DNA of 6,987 nucleotides, taken from the NCBI GenBank assembly GCA_964582525.1, contig CAZOSP010000153.1:1-6987 (forward strand). The letters are read 5' to 3'. The position numbers were made by a program, and so were the translations under genes. Each line of letters starts with the position of its first letter. Position 1 is the stretch's first letter. The notes beneath the pieces were generated by a model. It searched no databases. It saw only the letters and a list, made by a program, of their open reading frames with translations, and was not told where the DNA came from. Positions 5,660 through 6,987 of this stretch are shown here, in pieces. Source of the DNA: BB31 sp964582525. GTDB taxonomy: Bacteria > Pseudomonadota > Gammaproteobacteria > Beggiatoales > Beggiatoaceae.

Positions 5660-6652
5660 ATGCACACCCATACCTTAGAAAAATGGCAACATTCCCATGA
5701 TTTTGCCGTCAAAAATACCAATGCCGAGCGCCGCACCACCTATGTGTTAGGCTTGACGGCTGTCACCATGCTGGTGGAGATCATCGCTGGCAGCCTGTAC
5801 GGCTCAATGGCATTGCTGGCAGACGGCTGGCACATGGCAACCCATGTTGCGGCGTTTCTGATTACAGTGTTTGCTTATCGTTATGCCCGACAACATGCGC
5901 ATGACCCATCTTTTACTTTCGGCACTGGTAAGGTTAATGTACTGGGCGGTTTTGCCAGCGCGGTGGCATTAGGGGTGGTCGCGTTGATGATGGCTATCGA
6001 ATCTTCACAACGTCTGCTTGAGCCGCAAGCGATTTATTTTAATCAAGCGATTTTAGTCGCTTTTATTGGCTTGGCGGTCAATCTGCTCAGTGCTTGGCTG
6101 CTGCGCGACGAACATCATCACCATCATGCACATGAGCATGAGCATGAGCATGAGCATGAGCATGAGCATGAGCATGAGCATGAGCACCAAGATCACGACC
6201 ACAATTTACAAGCTGCCTACATGCACGTTATTGCCGATGCACTGACTTCAATGCTGGCAATTATCGCTCTGATTGCCGGTAAATATCTTGGTTGGCATTG
6301 GCTTGATCCAATCATGGGAATTGTTGGTGCGCTGATTATTTCGCGCTGGGCTTGGGGCTTGTTGCAGCAATCTAGCCCGATCTTGCTGGATGCCAGCATT
6401 GCTGCGGATTATCAGCAAAAAATCAAAACAGCGATTGAGCAGGATGCGGACAATCAAATCTGCGATATGCACATCTGGAAAGTTGGCGCGAATCATTATG
6501 CAGCGATTATTTCTTTGGTCACGCATCAAGCCAATAACACAGAGCATTACAAGGCGTTGCTGAAAGATTTTCACGCACTATCGCATGTGACTATTGAAGT
6601 GAATATCTGCCGCGGCGAAACCTGTCTTCCCACTAAGGAGCGAAACGCATGA
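5660..6652 (+). CDS. dmeF: DmeF-like cation diffusion facilitator (Co/Ni/Fe efflux)
   Basis: 330 residues, an inner-membrane antiporter expected to export divalent metal from the cytoplasm in exchange for protons. ATG 5660 has GGAG six bases upstream (5650-5653). Six membrane segments lie at about 27-47, 49-73, 93-113, 126-148, 184-205 and 214-231. The transport site is H58-x3-H62 in segment 2 (LLADGWHMATH) and H189-x3-D193 in segment 5 (HVIADALTS). His at the second position of the segment-2 motif, instead of the Asp of zinc exporters, is typical of the DmeF branch, as are AHDPSFTFGTGK and the EVNIC end. The loop between segments 4 and 5 (about 151-181) is a metal-binding stretch: five His, Ala, then nine His-Glu pairs and QDHDH. 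The N-terminus also has His at 2, 4, 11 and 13. The cytoplasmic domain (about 240-330) contains CDMHIWKVG and Cys 268, 317 and 322. Its stop overlaps the next start. The exact metal is inferred. Confidence 0.88.
   Translation: MHTHTLEKWQHSHDFAVKNTNAERRTTYVLGLTAVTMLVEIIAGSLYGSMALLADGWHMATHVAAFLITVFAYRYARQHAHDPSFTFGTGKVNVLGGFASAVALGVVALMMAIESSQRLLEPQAIYFNQAILVAFIGLAVNLLSAWLLRDEHHHHHAHEHEHEHEHEHEHEHEHEHQDHDHNLQAAYMHVIADALTSMLAIIALIAGKYLGWHWLDPIMGIVGALIISRWAWGLLQQSSPILLDASIAADYQQKIKTAIEQDADNQICDMHIWKVGANHYAAIISLVTHQANNTEHYKALLKDFHALSHVTIEVNICRGETCLPTKERNA
6131..6184 (+). repeat. Perfect CATGAG hexanucleotide microsatellite, nine copies
   Basis: Nine uninterrupted copies of CATGAG encode nine His-Glu pairs (residues 158-175) in the metal-binding loop of the transporter. 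Identical codons throughout suggest recent slippage expansion. The six-base unit preserves frame, so copy number can change loop length without breaking the gene. Confidence 0.97.
6635..6640 (+). promoter_or_regulatory. Ribosome binding site of the FeoC-like gene within the transporter gene
   Basis: AAGGAG lies eight bases before ATG 6649, inside the last codons of the transporter. It supports translational coupling and the chosen start. Confidence 0.75.
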
Positions 6653-6954
6653 CACTCAGCGACATTAAAATCTATTTGCAACAACATCAACGCGCCACTT
6701 TGACAGATTTAGCGAATCATTTTCGTTGCGATGAGCAAACCTTAAAACCTATGCTGCAACACTGGGTACACAAGGGTAAGGTGCAGCATATTCATCAGGA
6801 CGCTTGCACTAAAGGATGTTGTGGTGCCGGAGAATTGAATATTTATGTGTGGACAGCCGGCAAGCCAGAGTCTTTTATTCACATTGCAGCGGATAATTCA
6901 AGTCCTTGTTCTTCTGTTAGCCATTCAGAGCCGAGCCATTCCTCAATTGGATAA
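6649..6954 (+). CDS. FeoC-like winged-helix protein
   Basis: 101 residues. Residues 1-70 fit the FeoC-like fold: MTLSDIKIYLQQHQRATLTDLANHF is the first helix pair, EQTLKPMLQHWVHKGKV (29-45) the second helix and the start of the wing, and a Cys-bearing loop is followed by the strand LNIYVW (63-68). FeoC proteins of ferrous iron uptake systems hold four Cys in this loop and can bind an iron-sulfur cluster. Here there are C53, C57 and C58 (CTKGCC), with a further C27 and C87, so the spacing differs from the enterobacterial form. The tail (82-101) is Ser-rich low complexity. The ATG overlaps the transporter stop (ATGA, 6649-6652), so the two are probably co-translated. No feoA or feoB is visible in the 33 bases that follow. 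Fold is likely; a role as iron-sensing regulator or accessory protein is inferred. Confidence 0.72.
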   Translation: MTLSDIKIYLQQHQRATLTDLANHFRCDEQTLKPMLQHWVHKGKVQHIHQDACTKGCCGAGELNIYVWTAGKPESFIHIAADNSSPCSSVSHSEPSHSSIG

Positions 6955-6987
6955 CCTCCAGCAACGAGTCCCCGCATTTCCAACAGA

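Noticed and set aside
6955..6987. Start of a further gene at the right edge.
   Set aside because: Thirty-three bases with no start codon preceded by a convincing ribosome binding site; nothing can be called.

Overview
The window looks like ordinary chromosomal DNA from a gammaproteobacterium. It has moderate GC content, Shine-Dalgarno sites of the GGAG/GAGG type, a DmeF-type cation efflux protein, a FeoC-like protein and several families of short palindromic repeats between genes. A filamentous sulfur bacterium of the Thiotrichales (Thiothrix-like) would fit, but that placement is an impression from protein style, not a demonstrated assignment. All supported genes lie on the + strand.

Layout. 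Positions 1-177 are a leader with a candidate PhoB-type operator and promoter (105-138) ahead of a large secreted tandem beta-propeller phytase (178-2568). Positions 2569-2749 hold two kinds of palindromic repeat. Then comes a two-gene unit: a PD-(D/E)XK-fold nuclease-like protein (2750-3643), followed 13 bases later by a strongly acidic protein of unknown function (3657-4304). Positions 4305-4629 hold no gene. They contain a 96-bp double inverted repeat, a degenerate third copy of the same repeat family, and a possible promoter. An orphan protein with ATP-grasp-like motifs follows (4630-5550); its last codons and stop lie inside another repeat cluster (5538-5589). The window closes with a metal-homeostasis pair: a DmeF-like cation diffusion facilitator with a nine-fold His-Glu repeat (5660-6652), and a small FeoC-like winged-helix protein (6649-6954) whose start overlaps the transporter's stop in an ATGA junction.

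How it fits together. The phytase would release phosphate from inositol phosphates outside the cytoplasm, and the upstream operator candidate suggests induction by phosphate starvation. The nuclease/acidic pair is probably co-transcribed; its job is unknown, and a basic nuclease beside an acidic partner is compatible with, but does not prove, an effector-inhibitor relationship. The transporter and FeoC-like protein are probably translationally coupled and linked to divalent metal (Co, Ni or Fe) handling. The four units appear functionally unrelated and are separated by repeats. I see no CRISPR array, tRNA, rRNA, transposase or integrase.
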